A DNA stretch of 64,000 bases, from assembly GCF_026420145.1 (NCBI RefSeq), contig NZ_JAPMLV010000001.1, positions 868,001 to 932,000 of the forward strand, read 5' to 3'. Under the pieces are notes generated by a model, which did no database searches, was not told the origin of the DNA, and saw only the letters and a list, made by a program, of their open reading frames with translations. Of the stretch, positions 1-10,126 are shown in pieces; position 1 is the first letter of the stretch; the number at the start of each line of letters is the position of its first letter. Source of the DNA: Enterobacter pseudoroggenkampii. GTDB taxonomy: Bacteria > Pseudomonadota > Gammaproteobacteria > Enterobacterales > Enterobacteriaceae. The position numbers and the translations under genes were made by a program.

Positions 1-628
1 CAGGCAACATCATAAAATATTTCGCAGCACTGTCAATATTGTTTTCTTTTTTAAATTCTTCATAATCACTGATTGTGATTTCAATCATTTTTAATGCAAA
101 ATTATCCTGTGGGTTTGACCCAGAAAAAAATGCCTTCAAAACATCGATTAAATCATAGAAACTCTTCTCTGTTCGAAGTTGACACATTTCCATATATCTC
201 TTGAAACATTCTTCTGGTGCATGTTCTGTGATTCTCTCAGCTATCATGTTTCGTATGACATTTGCTTGTTGTATCTCATTTTCATCACTTTGAGGAAAAA
301 TCAAGTTTTGCACTATAGCTATTGAGATATTATGTTTTTTATCTGCAACCTCACATATTATGGGGATGCTGTGATCAACCAAAAATAAAGATATTAACAA
401 AATTAATTTAGGGTTTTTGAAATAAAAATCTTCTGATTTTAATTCTTGATTATCAGGTATATCAAATCTTTTTTTTAATACTGTAATGAAAGCCTCGATC
501 ATCCTGAGACTCTCAGTACTAAAGCCAATACATGAATGAGCAAAAATAGGTTGATTTGAAAAATTTATATCCTTTTTCCTGTTAATAATATCACCAGTGT
601 TTCCGCTTTCATCCATGTAATAATTCAT
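1..628 (-). CDS. DUF3800 family protein, N-terminal part (runs off the window)
   Basis: The minus strand is open without a stop from an ATG at 628 to the window edge (209 codons), so the 3' end is missing. The first residues are MNYYMDESGNTGD, matching the conserved N-terminal acidic D-E-S-G motif of DUF3800 proteins, a family of uncertain function with a predicted RNase H-like fold often found in phages, islands and defence neighbourhoods (family knowledge). The start lies 10 bp after the stop of the small upstream gene, so the two are probably co-transcribed. The stretch is much more AT-rich than the core genes to the right, consistent with horizontal acquisition. Biochemical role unknown. 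Confidence 0.75.
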   Translation of the reverse strand, partial: MNYYMDESGNTGDIINRKKDINFSNQPIFAHSCIGFSTESLRMIEAFITVLKKRFDIPDNQELKSEDFYFKNPKLILLISLFLVDHSIPIICEVADKKHNISIAIVQNLIFPQSDENEIQQANVIRNMIAERITEHAPEECFKRYMEMCQLRTEKSFYDLIDVLKAFFSGSNPQDNFALKMIEITISDYEEFKKENNIDSAAKYFMMLP

Positions 629-638
629 CTTACCAATC

Positions 639-839
639 TCAATTAACAGTAGTTTTAAATCCATTAAGGTTTGTATGTTCTGTACGTGTTGCCTTTAGAA
701 CTACTTCACCTGATTCTATAAGAATTATGTCGAAATCTTCGATTTCTGTTTGTTGCATCGTTCCTTTTGAACGCATTCTTTGTCTTACATAACGGTACTT
801 ATCTTTTGGGTACTCGCGTTCAAATTGTTCTTCAGTCAT
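639..839 (-). CDS. Small hypothetical protein upstream of the DUF3800 gene
   Basis: 66 aa, charged and soluble, beginning MTEEQFEREYPKDKY; no signal peptide or membrane segment. I chose the ATG at 839 over the in-frame ATG at 866 because AGGAGGG lies a few bases upstream of 839. It is followed after 10 bp by the DUF3800 gene on the same strand, suggesting a two-gene unit. It faces the methyltransferase gene across only 47 bp that contain an inverted repeat. I do not recognise a family. The middle (KGTMQQTEIEDFDIILIE) and the C-terminal basic part show no motif I can name. Confidence 0.6.
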   Translation of the reverse strand: MTEEQFEREYPKDKYRYVRQRMRSKGTMQQTEIEDFDIILIESGEVVLKATRTEHTNLNGFKTTVN

Positions 840-852
840 TGCAAACCCTCCT

Positions 853-885
853 AAATACCCGTACACAAATTGTACAAGGGTATTT
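853..885. promoter_or_regulatory. 33-bp inverted repeat between divergent genes
   Basis: Arms AAATACCC (853-860) and GGGTATTT (878-885) are perfect inverted repeats, and inside them GTACA (861-865) and TGTAC (871-875) form a second inverted pair. The element fills most of the 47-bp gap between the ATG at 839 (minus) and the ATG at 887 (plus), and overlaps the ribosome binding region of the minus-strand gene. This looks like an operator for both genes, or a hairpin near the translation starts. Function is inferred. Confidence 0.45.
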
Positions 886-886
886 T

Positions 887-1740
<854 letters not shown>

Positions 1741-1743
1741 ACG

Positions 1744-2125
1744 TCACGCATTCAATGCCGCCCACTTAAGCGGTGCGGCACGAGAGTTCACCGCGTAACG
1801 GATTTTTGACATCTTAACTGCCCTCGGCCTTAATGGCTGGAGGCGTCTTGTTATGAACGCCGCTTCCAGATCTCCACACATGTGCTCTAATTGTTTCTGG
1901 ATTGACGGTATTCACCAGAACTGACATCTCTGACGGCATTTTTTAGTTTTCTGCCTCGCGCCGTATCAGGTTATAGAACAGCAACATTCCCCGGACCTCC
2001 TGCTCCAGCAGGTCAACCCTGCGGCTTCTCAGTACCAGGGAATTATCCAGCATGCTGCTTTTCAGGTTTCTGCACCCAACCTCGATTTCCCTCCGGGAGT
2101 GATAATGCTCTGCCACGTCATTCAC
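1744..2125 (-). pseudogene. IS4-family transposase, C-terminal remnant, frameshifted
   Basis: The minus-strand frame 2125-1943 encodes SRREIEVGCRNLKSSML, then NSLVLRSRRVDLLEQEVRG and LLFYNLIRREAE. This matches the C-terminal region of IS4-type DDE transposases, which carries the Y-(2)-R-(3)-E-(6)-K signature; here the arginine-glutamate-lysine part is visible and the tyrosine lies in the preceding HYHSR. After its stop, another minus-strand frame (to TGA at 1744-1746) gives RPRAVKMSKIRYAVNSRAAP, the usual basic tail of these transposases. The N-terminal two thirds, including the first catalytic aspartates, are missing. The gene is dead. Confidence 0.75.
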
Positions 2126-2298
2126 CTCAAAATGACCGCCGGCATATCAGAACTCCGGCAGGCGGCGACATGGGCGGACCGTCGCTGAAAACGAGCAGGT
2201 CGTTGAGAAATGGCATAAGAAAACGGCTCCCTGTAGTGGAAGCCGTTATAGTGCCGCGGTAAAGAATCGGTCAACCGCTCCTTAACTGAACGGCATTG
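1753..2298 (-). mobile_element. Internally deleted IS4-type insertion sequence with both terminal inverted repeats
   Basis: CAATGCCGCCCACTTAAG at 1753-1770 and CTTAACTGAACGGCATTG at 2281-2298 form an 18-bp imperfect inverted repeat (15 of 18 matching) that brackets the transposase remnant. The body is only about 546 bp, against roughly 1.4 kb for a full element, so most of the transposase gene has been deleted. I see no clear target duplication next to the ends. Its left end directly follows copy A of the long direct repeat. Confidence 0.65.
2215..2246 (-). terminator. Rho-independent terminator downstream of the minus-strand gene pair
   Basis: On the minus strand ACGGCTTCC pairs with GGGAGCCGT around a 7-nt loop, followed by TTTTCTTAT. 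It lies inside the IS remnant, about 85 bp after the stop of the 66-aa gene, and would end its transcript. IS ends often carry such structures. Confidence 0.55.
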
Positions 2299-2330
2299 CC
2301 CATTAAGCGGGGCTTTTTCTTGATTCAATA

Positions 2331-2531
2331 TCAACGCTTCTTTTTTGGTTTGAATAAACGATCACTGACAATAAATGCAACTATCAGGAATATAACAGTA
2401 GATATTAATGCATAATCTTCCCAAAAGGTGACGGCGAGCATACCAAAAATAATAGTTAAACCAATAGGTATATAAACTTGCATAACAAGCCTAACTAATT
2501 CCTGCCACCACACGCTAAACATTTTTTTCAT
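2331..2531 (-). CDS. Small two-helix membrane protein, possible immunity partner
   Basis: 66 aa with two hydrophobic stretches, roughly residues 14-36 (LVRLVMQVYIPIGLTIIFGM) and 40-57 (DYALISTVIFLIVAFIV), and a strongly basic C-terminus (KPKKKR). The ATG at 2531 overlaps the TGA of the upstream gene in the arrangement ATGA, with AGGAT a short distance upstream, implying translational coupling. A tiny membrane protein coupled directly behind a protein with a hydrophobic core is the usual layout of a pore-forming toxin and its immunity protein. Family not recognised; the immunity role is inferred from context only. Confidence 0.6.
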   Translation of the reverse strand: MKKMFSVWWQELVRLVMQVYIPIGLTIIFGMLAVTFWEDYALISTVIFLIVAFIVSDRLFKPKKKR

Positions 2532-3220
2532 CGTACTATCCTAAGAATATCAGAAACAATATCGTTATCGCTTTTTTGGTATTGGTTGTGTACGTCAACA
2601 CGATCAATTATTGGTTCAACCAGGAAGTATAACATTTCCAGATCACGATTATAGAGATCTCTATAGTACCGACTATGTTTATGTAAAAGACGTTCCGCAG
2701 CCTGTGAAGCTACCTGTGCGTACCCATATATTCCCGCCGCAGCTACACCACGTGTTGACCATTTGGTGAGTGCCGAGGAGATCGATACTTGCATTGAAAG
2801 ACTTGAAGCCGCTAACGTAGCGATAGTGTACGCAATGGTAAACTTGGTAAGGGTGGCAGTTGTAAACCCAGCTCCTGCTTTAGACAAGATTAACGTAATG
2901 TTCCTGATGCGCTGGTCTGAGAGATTTTCAAACATATAGTTGATATAGATTTCAAGCATCTCTCTTATAGTGTCATGATGTTTTACGAGTACTACAAGAG
3001 CCTTCAATAACCTCTTATCTTCTTGCTTCAAACGTGTACATACGTCCTGGTAGTTGTCGAGGAAGCACGAGCTATACCACGAAAGCCTTTCCACCCCAGA
3101 GTATATTAAATGAGCCTGTTGTACGGCTTGCTGTTGAACTCCAGCAAGGCTTTTATCCAGCAGGTTAGCCATGTAGCGATCAGCATCAAGTTTGTTCAGT
3201 ATAAGCGAGTTGTAGCTCAT
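2528..3220 (-). CDS. Hypothetical protein with central hydrophobic region, possible pore-forming toxin/effector
   Basis: 230 aa, no signal peptide. Residues about 1-100 are polar and probably helical. Residues about 110-170 are rich in Ala, Gly, Thr and Ser with hydrophobic segments (such as KFTIAYTIATLAASSLSM and GVAAAGIYGYAQVA), followed by a charged C-terminal segment. A GGAAGG ribosome binding site precedes ATG 3220. It overlaps the next gene, a two-helix membrane protein, by 4 bp. Size, absence of a secretion signal, amphipathic core and coupled membrane partner resemble pore-forming type VI effectors such as Serratia Ssp6 with its partner Sip6. I could not test similarity, so the function is a hypothesis. 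The pair lies between two direct repeats and is AT-rich relative to the core. Confidence 0.6.
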   Translation of the reverse strand: MSYNSLILNKLDADRYMANLLDKSLAGVQQQAVQQAHLIYSGVERLSWYSSCFLDNYQDVCTRLKQEDKRLLKALVVLVKHHDTIREMLEIYINYMFENLSDQRIRNITLILSKAGAGFTTATLTKFTIAYTIATLAASSLSMQVSISSALTKWSTRGVAAAGIYGYAQVASQAAERLLHKHSRYYRDLYNRDLEMLYFLVEPIIDRVDVHNQYQKSDNDIVSDILRIVR

Positions 3221-3321
3221 GAATCCTTCCCATGTTTCTCCCTATCCATATCCCACATAACAGTAATAAACCTCCGAATAATAAACAAGATGTATCTACC
3301 GATGGAGGCAGATCACGCCAA

Positions 3322-3748
<427 letters not shown>

Positions 3749-3763
3749 CTTCAGGCGTTCGTC

Positions 3764-4981
3764 TTATTCCGTCACGGGCCGTAACGCGCGGGATAAACTG
3801 AACCACGAATAAATGGCATTGAACAACACGACGCCCGCCGTCACGATAAAGACGGCGCGAAAACCGAAGCTGGCGGAGATCCCGGCCCCGAGCAGCGGTC
3901 CGGTGACGTTACCAATATCCCGGAATGACTGGTTATAGCTGAAAATACGCCCGGCAATCTGGTTCGTGGAGTTGTAGACCAGCAGGGTCTGTACGGCGGG
4001 CAGCAACGCGCCGTCGGCGGCACCCAGCAAAAAGCGCAGGACGCCCAGCTGCCATGGCGTTTGCACCATCGACATCGGGATAAGCAGCAGGACGGAAATC
4101 ACCAGCGCGCAGATCAGGATTTTTTCCGGACCCACCCGGTCCCCCAGTTTTCCCAGCCTCGGGGCGCTCAGCAGCGCCGCCACGCCGGGTACGGAGGCGA
4201 TCAGCCCGCTGATGAACGCAATATTGCTGACGTTACCCGCCAGGTCGCGAACGTACAGCGTCAGAATAGGGGCAATCGACCCGGTAGCCACCTGGATAAT
4301 CATTGTCGTCACGAACAGGCTCAGCACCAGTCTGGGATTTTTAAGCGAGGTCAGCACCTCCCTGGCGTGGAGCATCTCTTTTTTGGCGACAGGCGTGAAG
4401 TTTTCCCGAATACAGAGCAGGGTGACGATAAAGCACAGGAACAGCACGCTGGCGGTGATAAAGAAAACTGGCCGCAGGCCATAGCTATCGGCCAGGAGTC
4501 CACCGGCCAGTGGCCCCAGCAGGGCGCCGCTCACGCCGCCGGTTGAAAGCGTGCCCAGCGCCCAGCCGCTCTTATGGCGGGGAATTTGTGTGGCAATCAG
4601 GGCATTGGCATTGGGAATAAAGCCCCCCAGCAGGCCCAGCAGCGCGCGGAGGATCAGGAACTGCCAGACGTTTTGCGCCACGCCCATCAGCGCCATGATA
4701 ATGGCCATCCCCAGCGCCGAGCGCAGCAGCATGATTTTACGTCCCTTGCGATCGGCAAGGCCACCCCAGAAGGGCGAGGCTATCGCGGAAAACAGGAACG
4801 TGATGCTGAATACCAGGCCGGACCACATATTGAGCGCGCTGTGACCCGTCACGCCCAGCTGTTCGACGTAGAGCGGCAGGAAGGGCATGACCAGGCTAAA
4901 CGCCGCGCCGGTAAGAAAACAGCCAAGCCACGCAACCGTGAGGTTACGCTTCCAGTTTATGGGGGCATCTGAGGGTGACAT
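3764..4981 (-). CDS. mdtG: Multidrug efflux MFS transporter MdtG
   Basis: Major facilitator superfamily drug/proton antiporter of the inner membrane, about 12 helices, 405 aa from the chosen start (E. coli MdtG 408). The MFS signature after helix 2 reads [10 protein letters not shown], and the second half repeats it as [10 protein letters not shown]. In E. coli it confers modest resistance to fosfomycin and deoxycholate and belongs to the marA/soxS regulon (family knowledge). I chose ATG 4981, giving [13 protein letters not shown] in line with the E. coli start, over the in-frame ATG 4993. It is the first core gene next to the accessory patch and is separated from lpxL by about 140 bp. Confidence 0.93.
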   Translation of the reverse strand: MSPSDAPINWKRNLTVAWLGCFLTGAAFSLVMPFLPLYVEQLGVTGHSALNMWSGLVFSITFLFSAIASPFWGGLADRKGRKIMLLRSALGMAIIMALMGVAQNVWQFLILRALLGLLGGFIPNANALIATQIPRHKSGWALGTLSTGGVSGALLGPLAGGLLADSYGLRPVFFITASVLFLCFIVTLLCIRENFTPVAKKEMLHAREVLTSLKNPRLVLSLFVTTMIIQVATGSIAPILTLYVRDLAGNVSNIAFISGLIASVPGVAALLSAPRLGKLGDRVGPEKILICALVISVLLLIPMSMVQTPWQLGVLRFLLGAADGALLPAVQTLLVYNSTNQIAGRIFSYNQSFRDIGNVTGPLLGAGISASFGFRAVFIVTAGVVLFNAIYSWFSLSRALRPVTE

Positions 4982-5085
4982 AACAATCCGCATAATGAGG
5001 TGCTGAGCACCTGAAGCATGAAGTAATAAGCATGCTAATTATGCGCCTGGGTTATGATTGCCGCAATGAGGGGGAGCTTTTAAAG

Positions 5086-5114
5086 CTAAAACAGCATGCG
5101 GCCCTGAGGGCCGC
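5086..5114 (-). terminator. Terminator after lpxL
   Basis: GCGGCCCT and GGGCCGC form a tight stem at 5098-5114. On the minus strand it is followed by ATGCTGTTTTAGC, a short U-run. It lies just past the lpxL stop. Confidence 0.55.
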
Positions 5115-5124
5115 ACGTTGAAAA

Positions 5125-6051
5125 TCAATAGCGGGACGGCGTGCCTTTTGGCCGCGTTTTAAAGCGACGGTGCAGCCACATATACTGCTCCGGGGCGAGC
5201 ATGATGCACTTCTCCACAACGCTGTTCATCCAGCGTGCGGTGGTTTCTGCATCGTCAAGCGGCGGCGCGAGTTCCGGCTCCAGCATCATCAGCTCGTAGC
5301 CTGAACCATCCGGTTTACGGCGAGGAACAAAAGGCACGATGGCAGCTTTGGACATCCGCGCCAGCATCCAGGTGCCGGTGGTTGTGGCGGCCTCGTCAAC
5401 GGCGAAGAAGGGGACAAATACGCTGGCCTGCGGGCCATAATCATGGTCGGGGGCATACCAGACCACTTCACCGGATTTTAGTGCGCGGATCATGCCCTTC
5501 AGATCTTTTCGGTCGATCATGCTTTTGTTGGAGCGCATGCGGCCGTTGGTCTGGATTAAATCGATGACCGGGTTATCGTTAGGACGATAAACGCCAATGC
5601 CGGGTGCCTGCATGCCGAACATGCGTGCCCCGATTTCCAGCGTCAGAAAATGGACGCCGATCAGCAGAACGCCCGTCTGGTTGGCCTGAAGCGTATGCAC
5701 AGGCTCCATGCCGGTTCCCGTCACCTCGCTCCAGCGGGCCATGCGTTTGTCCGGCCAGAACCACGCCATACCGGTTTCCATAAGCCCCATCCCGACGGAT
5801 TCGAAATTCTTCGAAACCATATCGTGACGATCTGTCTCGCTCATCTGCGGAAAACACAGCTCAAGATTGCGGTACGCGATTTTGGCGCGACGCTTCATAA
5901 ACAGCTGTGCGAAACGGCCCAGAAATTTACCCAACCGAAAAATTACAGGGTAGGGAAGCTGTACCAGGAGCCATAAAAAGCCAATGCCAAGCCAGGTCAA
6001 CCAATAGCGGGGATGCAAAAGGGCGGCAGTAAATTTTGGTAACTGGGTCAT
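5125..6051 (-). CDS. lpxL: Kdo2-lipid IV(A) lauroyltransferase LpxL
   Basis: Adds the secondary lauroyl chain from lauroyl-ACP to Kdo2-lipid IVA in lipid A synthesis, on the cytoplasmic face of the inner membrane. 308 aa (E. coli 306). An N-terminal membrane anchor covers residues about 16-35. The catalytic HX4(D/E) motif of this acyltransferase family is H134-F-L-T-L-E139. The conserved [14 protein letters not shown] segment follows. It is divergent from trhO over about 220 bp. The gene is also known as htrB, needed for growth at high temperature in E. coli. Confidence 0.95.
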   Translation of the reverse strand: MTQLPKFTAALLHPRYWLTWLGIGFLWLLVQLPYPVIFRLGKFLGRFAQLFMKRRAKIAYRNLELCFPQMSETDRHDMVSKNFESVGMGLMETGMAWFWPDKRMARWSEVTGTGMEPVHTLQANQTGVLLIGVHFLTLEIGARMFGMQAPGIGVYRPNDNPVIDLIQTNGRMRSNKSMIDRKDLKGMIRALKSGEVVWYAPDHDYGPQASVFVPFFAVDEAATTTGTWMLARMSKAAIVPFVPRRKPDGSGYELMMLEPELAPPLDDAETTARWMNSVVEKCIMLAPEQYMWLHRRFKTRPKGTPSRY

Positions 6052-6272
6052 GTCTTTCCTGTGTTCAAACGTCCTGTTTTGCTAGTGTCTCATTTTTTTA
6101 GACGTAGCCAAAATATCTGCTTTCGAAGCGTGCACGAATACAGCAATTGTTAAGCCTGATTAATCAGGGTGTGTGAAATGTAGCGTAAATTGTGTGGATG
6201 TAAATTAGTTTTATTTGCTATATGATGCCGACCGATTTTTCATTCTCTCTAACGATTCCAGGACTGTACACC

Positions 6273-7322
6273 ATGCCAGTGTTACACAACCGCGTGTCGA
6301 ATGAGATGTTAAAAGCGCGTATGTTGGCTGAAACCGAACCGCGCACCACCATCTCTTTCTACAAATACTTCACGATCAACGATCCGCAGGCAACCCGCGA
6401 TGCGCTTTATCAGGCGTTCACGGCCCTGAACGTCTTCGGACGCGTCTACCTTGCCCGTGAAGGCATCAACGCGCAGATTAGCGTACCGGAAAGCAAAGTC
6501 AGCGCTTTCCGCGACGTTCTTTATCACTTCGATCCGGCCCTCGACGGCTTACGCCTGAACATTGCCCTGGATGATGACGGGAAATCCTTCTGGGTGCTGC
6601 GCATGAAGGTGCGTGAACGCATCGTGGCGGACGGTATCGACGATCCTGAGTTTAACCCGGCGGATGTCGGCGAATATCTCAAGGCGGCGGAAGTGAATGC
6701 GATGCTGGACGATCCGGATGCCGTGTTCATTGATATGCGTAACCACTATGAGTACGAAGTGGGGCATTTCGAGAACGCGATGGAAATCCCGGCCGACACC
6801 TTCCGCGAGCAGCTGCCCAAAGCGGTTGAGATGATGCAGGAACATAAAGATAAAAAGATCGTTATGTACTGCACCGGCGGTATCCGCTGTGAGAAAGCCA
6901 GCGCGTGGATGAAGCACAACGGTTTTAATAAGGTCTGGCATATTGAAGGCGGCATTATCGAGTATGCCCGCCGCGCCCGTGAACAGGGTTTACCGGTACG
7001 CTTTATCGGGAAAAACTTTGTCTTTGACGAGCGTATGGGGGAACGTATCTCGGAAGACGTTATTGCCCAGTGCCACCAGTGCGGCGCGCCGTGCGATACC
7101 CATACCAACTGCAAAAACGACGGATGCCATCTGCTGTTTATTCAGTGCCCGGCCTGTGCCGAGAAGTTTAACGGCTGCTGTAGCGAATTGTGCAGCGAAG
7201 AGAGCATCCTGCCGGAAGAAGAACAGCGTCGCCGTCGTGCAGGACGTGAAAACGGCAACAAGATTTTCAATAAATCACGCGGCCGTCTGAATACCAAACT
7301 GGGTATCCCTGACCCGGAATGA
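6273..7322 (+). CDS. trhO: tRNA uridine(34) hydroxylase TrhO
   Basis: Rhodanese-domain enzyme that hydroxylates U34 of tRNA in an oxygen-dependent route to 5-oxyacetyl-type wobble modification (E. coli YceA). 349 aa from the chosen ATG at 6273, which begins [12 protein letters not shown], aligns with the E. coli start and has AGGA about 10 bp upstream; the upstream in-frame ATG at 6222 would add 17 residues without support. The rhodanese active-site loop is [16 protein letters not shown] Cys-rich C-terminal part ([14 protein letters not shown], then [14 protein letters not shown]) probably binds metal, and a basic tail follows. Confidence 0.93.
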   Translation: MPVLHNRVSNEMLKARMLAETEPRTTISFYKYFTINDPQATRDALYQAFTALNVFGRVYLAREGINAQISVPESKVSAFRDVLYHFDPALDGLRLNIALDDDGKSFWVLRMKVRERIVADGIDDPEFNPADVGEYLKAAEVNAMLDDPDAVFIDMRNHYEYEVGHFENAMEIPADTFREQLPKAVEMMQEHKDKKIVMYCTGGIRCEKASAWMKHNGFNKVWHIEGGIIEYARRAREQGLPVRFIGKNFVFDERMGERISEDVIAQCHQCGAPCDTHTNCKNDGCHLLFIQCPACAEKFNGCCSELCSEESILPEEEQRRRRAGRENGNKIFNKSRGRLNTKLGIPDPE

Positions 7323-7329
7323 TAATAAC

Positions 7330-7358
7330 GCCCGGCACGGCAAAAGCCTGCCGGGCGA
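7330..7358. terminator. Hairpin between convergent trhO and yceI
   Basis: CGCCCGGCA (7330-7338) pairs with TGCCGGGCG (7350-7358), with GGC/GCC inside the loop region. It lies between the two convergent stop codons. T-runs are weak, so it is either a bidirectional terminator or a REP-like palindrome. Confidence 0.5.
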
Positions 7359-7363
7359 ATCTA

Positions 7364-7942
7364 TTATGATTTCTGCTGTACACCTTCAACGGAAATAATC
7401 AGCTCCACGTCCTGAGACGCCGGGCCTAAATCCGTTGTGATATTAAAATCTTTCAGGTGAATTTTACCCGCCGCTTCAAAACCTGCGCGTTTTCCGCCCC
7501 ACGGGTCGTCACCCTGACCCAGTAATTTAGCCTCCAGCGTGACCGGTTTTGTTACGCCGTTAAGCGTCAGGTTGCCGGTAATATTCAGCTTATCACCGTC
7601 TTTTTTCACTTCCGTGGAGGTGAAAGTAGCCTGCGGGTATTTCCCGACATTGAGGAATTCCTCGCTGCGCAGATGTTTATCACGTTCAGCATGATTGGTA
7701 TCAACGCTGTTAGTATTAATGGTCACGTTGACCTTGTCGGCGGCAGGATTTTTCTCGTCAAAGGTGAATGTGCCGTCAAAATCCTTAAAGGTACCGTACA
7801 GCCAGCTGTATCCCAGATGCTGAATACGGAAATTGACGAAAGCGTGCTGGCCCTCTTTATCAATTTTATAATCAGCCGCCACGGCGGAACCGGCGGTGAA
7901 TAACAGAGAACCCAGGGCGATACCCAGCAGGTGTTTTTTCAT
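7364..7942 (-). CDS. yceI: YceI-family periplasmic lipid-binding-like protein
   Basis: 192 aa with a Sec signal peptide ([15 protein letters not shown], then cleavage after SAVA). The mature part is a YceI domain, a lipocalin-like beta barrel that binds polyisoprenoid chains in homologues. E. coli YceI (191 aa) is a base- and osmotic-shock-inducible periplasmic protein. I chose ATG 7942, preceded by CTGGAGC, over the TTG-type extension upstream. It starts one base after the stop of the cytochrome b561-like gene, so the two form an operon and are probably functionally linked in quinone or isoprenoid handling. Confidence 0.92.
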   Translation of the reverse strand: MKKHLLGIALGSLLFTAGSAVAADYKIDKEGQHAFVNFRIQHLGYSWLYGTFKDFDGTFTFDEKNPAADKVNVTINTNSVDTNHAERDKHLRSEEFLNVGKYPQATFTSTEVKKDGDKLNITGNLTLNGVTKPVTLEAKLLGQGDDPWGGKRAGFEAAGKIHLKDFNITTDLGPASQDVELIISVEGVQQKS

Positions 7943-7943
7943 T

Positions 7944-8510
7944 TTATGCTCCAGAGTCAACTGACGAGCGGCCAAGCATGCGCCTTAGCGTATCGTCTTT
8001 ATCAATAAAATGGTGTTTGAGGGCGGCAAGCCCGTGAAGTACGGACAGGATCACGACGCTCCACGCAAGCCAGAGGTGAACGACCCCTGCAGTGTCAGCC
8101 TGAACGCCCGCATCGCTGAGCGTTGCCGGGACGTCAAAAAGGCCAAAGACGCTAATCGGCTTACCGTCCGCCGTCGAGATAAGGTATCCGCTAATCAGAA
8201 TGGCGAAGAGCAGCGCATAGAGCGCAATATGCGCGGCGACTGCACTGACGCGGGTAAATTTGCTGTGGGTATTCGGCGCGGCCGGCGGTGGGGAAATATG
8301 TCGCCAGATCACGCGGAAAACCAGGCCCAGCATCAGCAGGACACCAATGCTTTTATGTAACTCCGGCGCCTGGTGATACCAGCCATCGTAATAGCTGAGC
8401 GTGACCATCCAGAGCCCAAGTCCAAACATACCGTAGACGGCAAGAGCAAATATCCAGTGCAAACCTATGGATATTATTCCGTAGCGCCGGGAGGAGTTAC
8501 GCAATTGCAT
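7944..8510 (-). CDS. yceJ: Cytochrome b561 family protein YceJ
   Basis: 188 aa inner-membrane protein with four predicted helices and conserved His residues (LHWIF, ELHKS, VLHG, LKHHF) that would bind two b-type haems, as in the prokaryotic cytochrome b561 family. The start at 8510 ([12 protein letters not shown]) matches E. coli YceJ; ATG 8522 is an alternative. None has a strong ribosome binding site. The stop abuts the yceI start, giving a yceJ-yceI operon. The electron partner is probably quinone, by family analogy. Confidence 0.88.
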   Translation of the reverse strand: MQLRNSSRRYGIISIGLHWIFALAVYGMFGLGLWMVTLSYYDGWYHQAPELHKSIGVLLMLGLVFRVIWRHISPPPAAPNTHSKFTRVSAVAAHIALYALLFAILISGYLISTADGKPISVFGLFDVPATLSDAGVQADTAGVVHLWLAWSVVILSVLHGLAALKHHFIDKDDTLRRMLGRSSVDSGA

Positions 8511-8718
8511 CAGAATGTCCATTTTCAAATTAACCGGAAAGTAAAAATGAACGGGAAGACGGGATATTGCAACTGAAATAATTGTCTATTGATTTTTATT
8601 TTATTTATTTCAGCGCTTTTGAACAGGATTGATAAAGGTAATTCAATGTCTTCGTGCAAGATGAAATTGAGATTTTCAATAAAGCTAAATAAATGTCAAT
8701 TATTGTCAGTCGGGCTTT

Positions 8719-8832
8719 TCAATAAAATACAATGTAAACAAAATCAATAATGGCGAGTAGCGCCCACAATAAGAGATAGAGCATGAAGTGCTCGCGAATA
8801 TTATTCATCAGAAAGCTAACGATCCTGCGCAT
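8719..8832 (-). CDS. yceO: Small membrane protein YceO
   Basis: 37 aa, starting MRRIVSFLMNNIREHFML and ending with a hydrophobic helix (YLLLWALLAIIDFVYIVFY). The NNIREH-MLYL-LW-LLAI core matches E. coli YceO, a 46-aa small protein located at the same place between yceJ and solA; the E. coli N-terminal extension is not present in frame here. GGGGC lies about 8 bp upstream of the ATG. Conservation of position and of the helix argues that it is a real gene. Function unknown; mutants in E. coli were reported in biofilm screens. Confidence 0.7.
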   Translation of the reverse strand: MRRIVSFLMNNIREHFMLYLLLWALLAIIDFVYIVFY

Positions 8833-8891
8833 AACGCCCCGTAATGCAGTGTGAGTGAACCGGGCCCCGGGACGTCCGGAGCCCGTGTGGA

Positions 8892-10010
8892 TTATCCGTT
8901 AAAACGCGAGAGTGAGAAGGGCGTCAGATCAAACTGCGGCGTGATACCCTGGGCAAACTGCGCGGCGATTTCACCCAGCACGGAAGCAAACTTAAAGCCG
9001 TGGCCGCTCAGCCCGGTGATTAGCAGGGTGTTGTCATGCCCGGGCAGCGTATCAATGATGAAGTCTTCATCCGGTGTGTTGTCGTAGGTACAGGCTGCGC
9101 CATACAGCAAGCCACCGACGCCCGGAAGAATATTCCGCAGGAATGAGAAGGCTTCCGAACCATCCTGAGGAAAGGCGCCGAAAGGCTTACGCTCTTCAGG
9201 GGAGGTGATCGCCTGGCCCCCGTTGTGTTTACCAATTTTCAGCGCGTCTTTCTCGGAAGGGAAACCGTAGAACTGATCGCCATTCGGTAATTCCCCGGTG
9301 AAGGCCGGGAATTTATTCTGCGCGCTGTAGCGTCCATCCGACTGGAACCAGGAGAAGACTTTGCGCACCGGCTGGATTGGCAGCTCCGGCAGCAGGTGAG
9401 TGACCCATGTTCCTGCGCTGACGAGCAGGCGAGAGGCTGAGTAGTCGCCGTCAATGGTCGTTACCGTGACGCCATTCTCGTCATGGGTGATGGCCTCCAC
9501 CGGACAGTTAAACAGCTGTGCACAGCCGGCTTTCGCGGCAAGGTCGACCCAGGTTTTGATCGCTGTTTCACAATGCAGTACGCCGGAGTGGGCTTCAAAG
9601 AGGCCAATATAATCGTCCGGGACGCTAATTTCAGGCCAGCGCGCGGTTATGCCCGTTGCGTCCAGCTTCTCAACGTCCAGATTAAAGGCTTTCGCGCTGC
9701 GCTCGACGCCGGCAAGAAATTCCGAATGAGCCGGACCAAGGTTGATAACCCCGGTACGCTCGAAAATACGCTCTTCGGTCTGTTTCGCCAGTTCATCCCA
9801 CAGCGTCTGGGCGCGAAGCACCAGCGGGACATAGCGCTCGCCTTCTCCATACGCATGGCGCATGAGGCGGGTATCGCCATGATGGCTGCCTTCCGCATGG
9901 GGAGGGCGGTGGGCATCGATCATCAGGACCTTCAGACCTGCCTGTGTTGCGTAATAACCGGCAGCGGAACCCACGGAGCCGCTACCAATAATGATTAAGT
10001 CGTATCTCAT
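8892..10010 (-). CDS. solA: N-methyl-L-tryptophan oxidase SolA
   Basis: Flavoprotein amine oxidase of the monomeric sarcosine oxidase family, oxidatively demethylating N-methyltryptophan and sarcosine to give formaldehyde and hydrogen peroxide. 372 aa, as in E. coli. The N-terminal FAD-binding motif is [13 protein letters not shown] (residues about 6-18). The Cys in YGAACTYDN, near residue 307, is the covalent FAD attachment site in this family. I chose ATG 10010 (MRYDLI), two codons inside the longest frame, to match homologues. Monocistronic, with bssS upstream on the same strand. Confidence 0.93.
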   Translation of the reverse strand: MRYDLIIIGSGSVGSAAGYYATQAGLKVLMIDAHRPPHAEGSHHGDTRLMRHAYGEGERYVPLVLRAQTLWDELAKQTEERIFERTGVINLGPAHSEFLAGVERSAKAFNLDVEKLDATGITARWPEISVPDDYIGLFEAHSGVLHCETAIKTWVDLAAKAGCAQLFNCPVEAITHDENGVTVTTIDGDYSASRLLVSAGTWVTHLLPELPIQPVRKVFSWFQSDGRYSAQNKFPAFTGELPNGDQFYGFPSEKDALKIGKHNGGQAITSPEERKPFGAFPQDGSEAFSFLRNILPGVGGLLYGAACTYDNTPDEDFIIDTLPGHDNTLLITGLSGHGFKFASVLGEIAAQFAQGITPQFDLTPFSLSRFNG

Positions 10011-10074
10011 ATGCATCTCATAAACTGACGTTTTGTTAGCAGAGTAATTAACAACGCGGAGTTAGACAAGGGAG

Positions 10075-10101
10075 AAATAAATAAGGCACCGCGAGGGTGC
10101 C
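10075..10101 (-). terminator. Terminator after bssS
   Basis: GGCACC-GCGA-GGGTGCC stem at 10085-10101. The minus strand then reads TTATTTATTTC. Confidence 0.5.
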
Positions 10102-10126
10102 TGTAGAGAGAAAAGTGGGCATAAGC

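Noticed and set aside
2122..2334. 70-codon minus-strand ORF next to the IS remnant
   Set aside because: It spans the IS terminal repeat and hairpin, so it is translated IS-end DNA rather than a gene.
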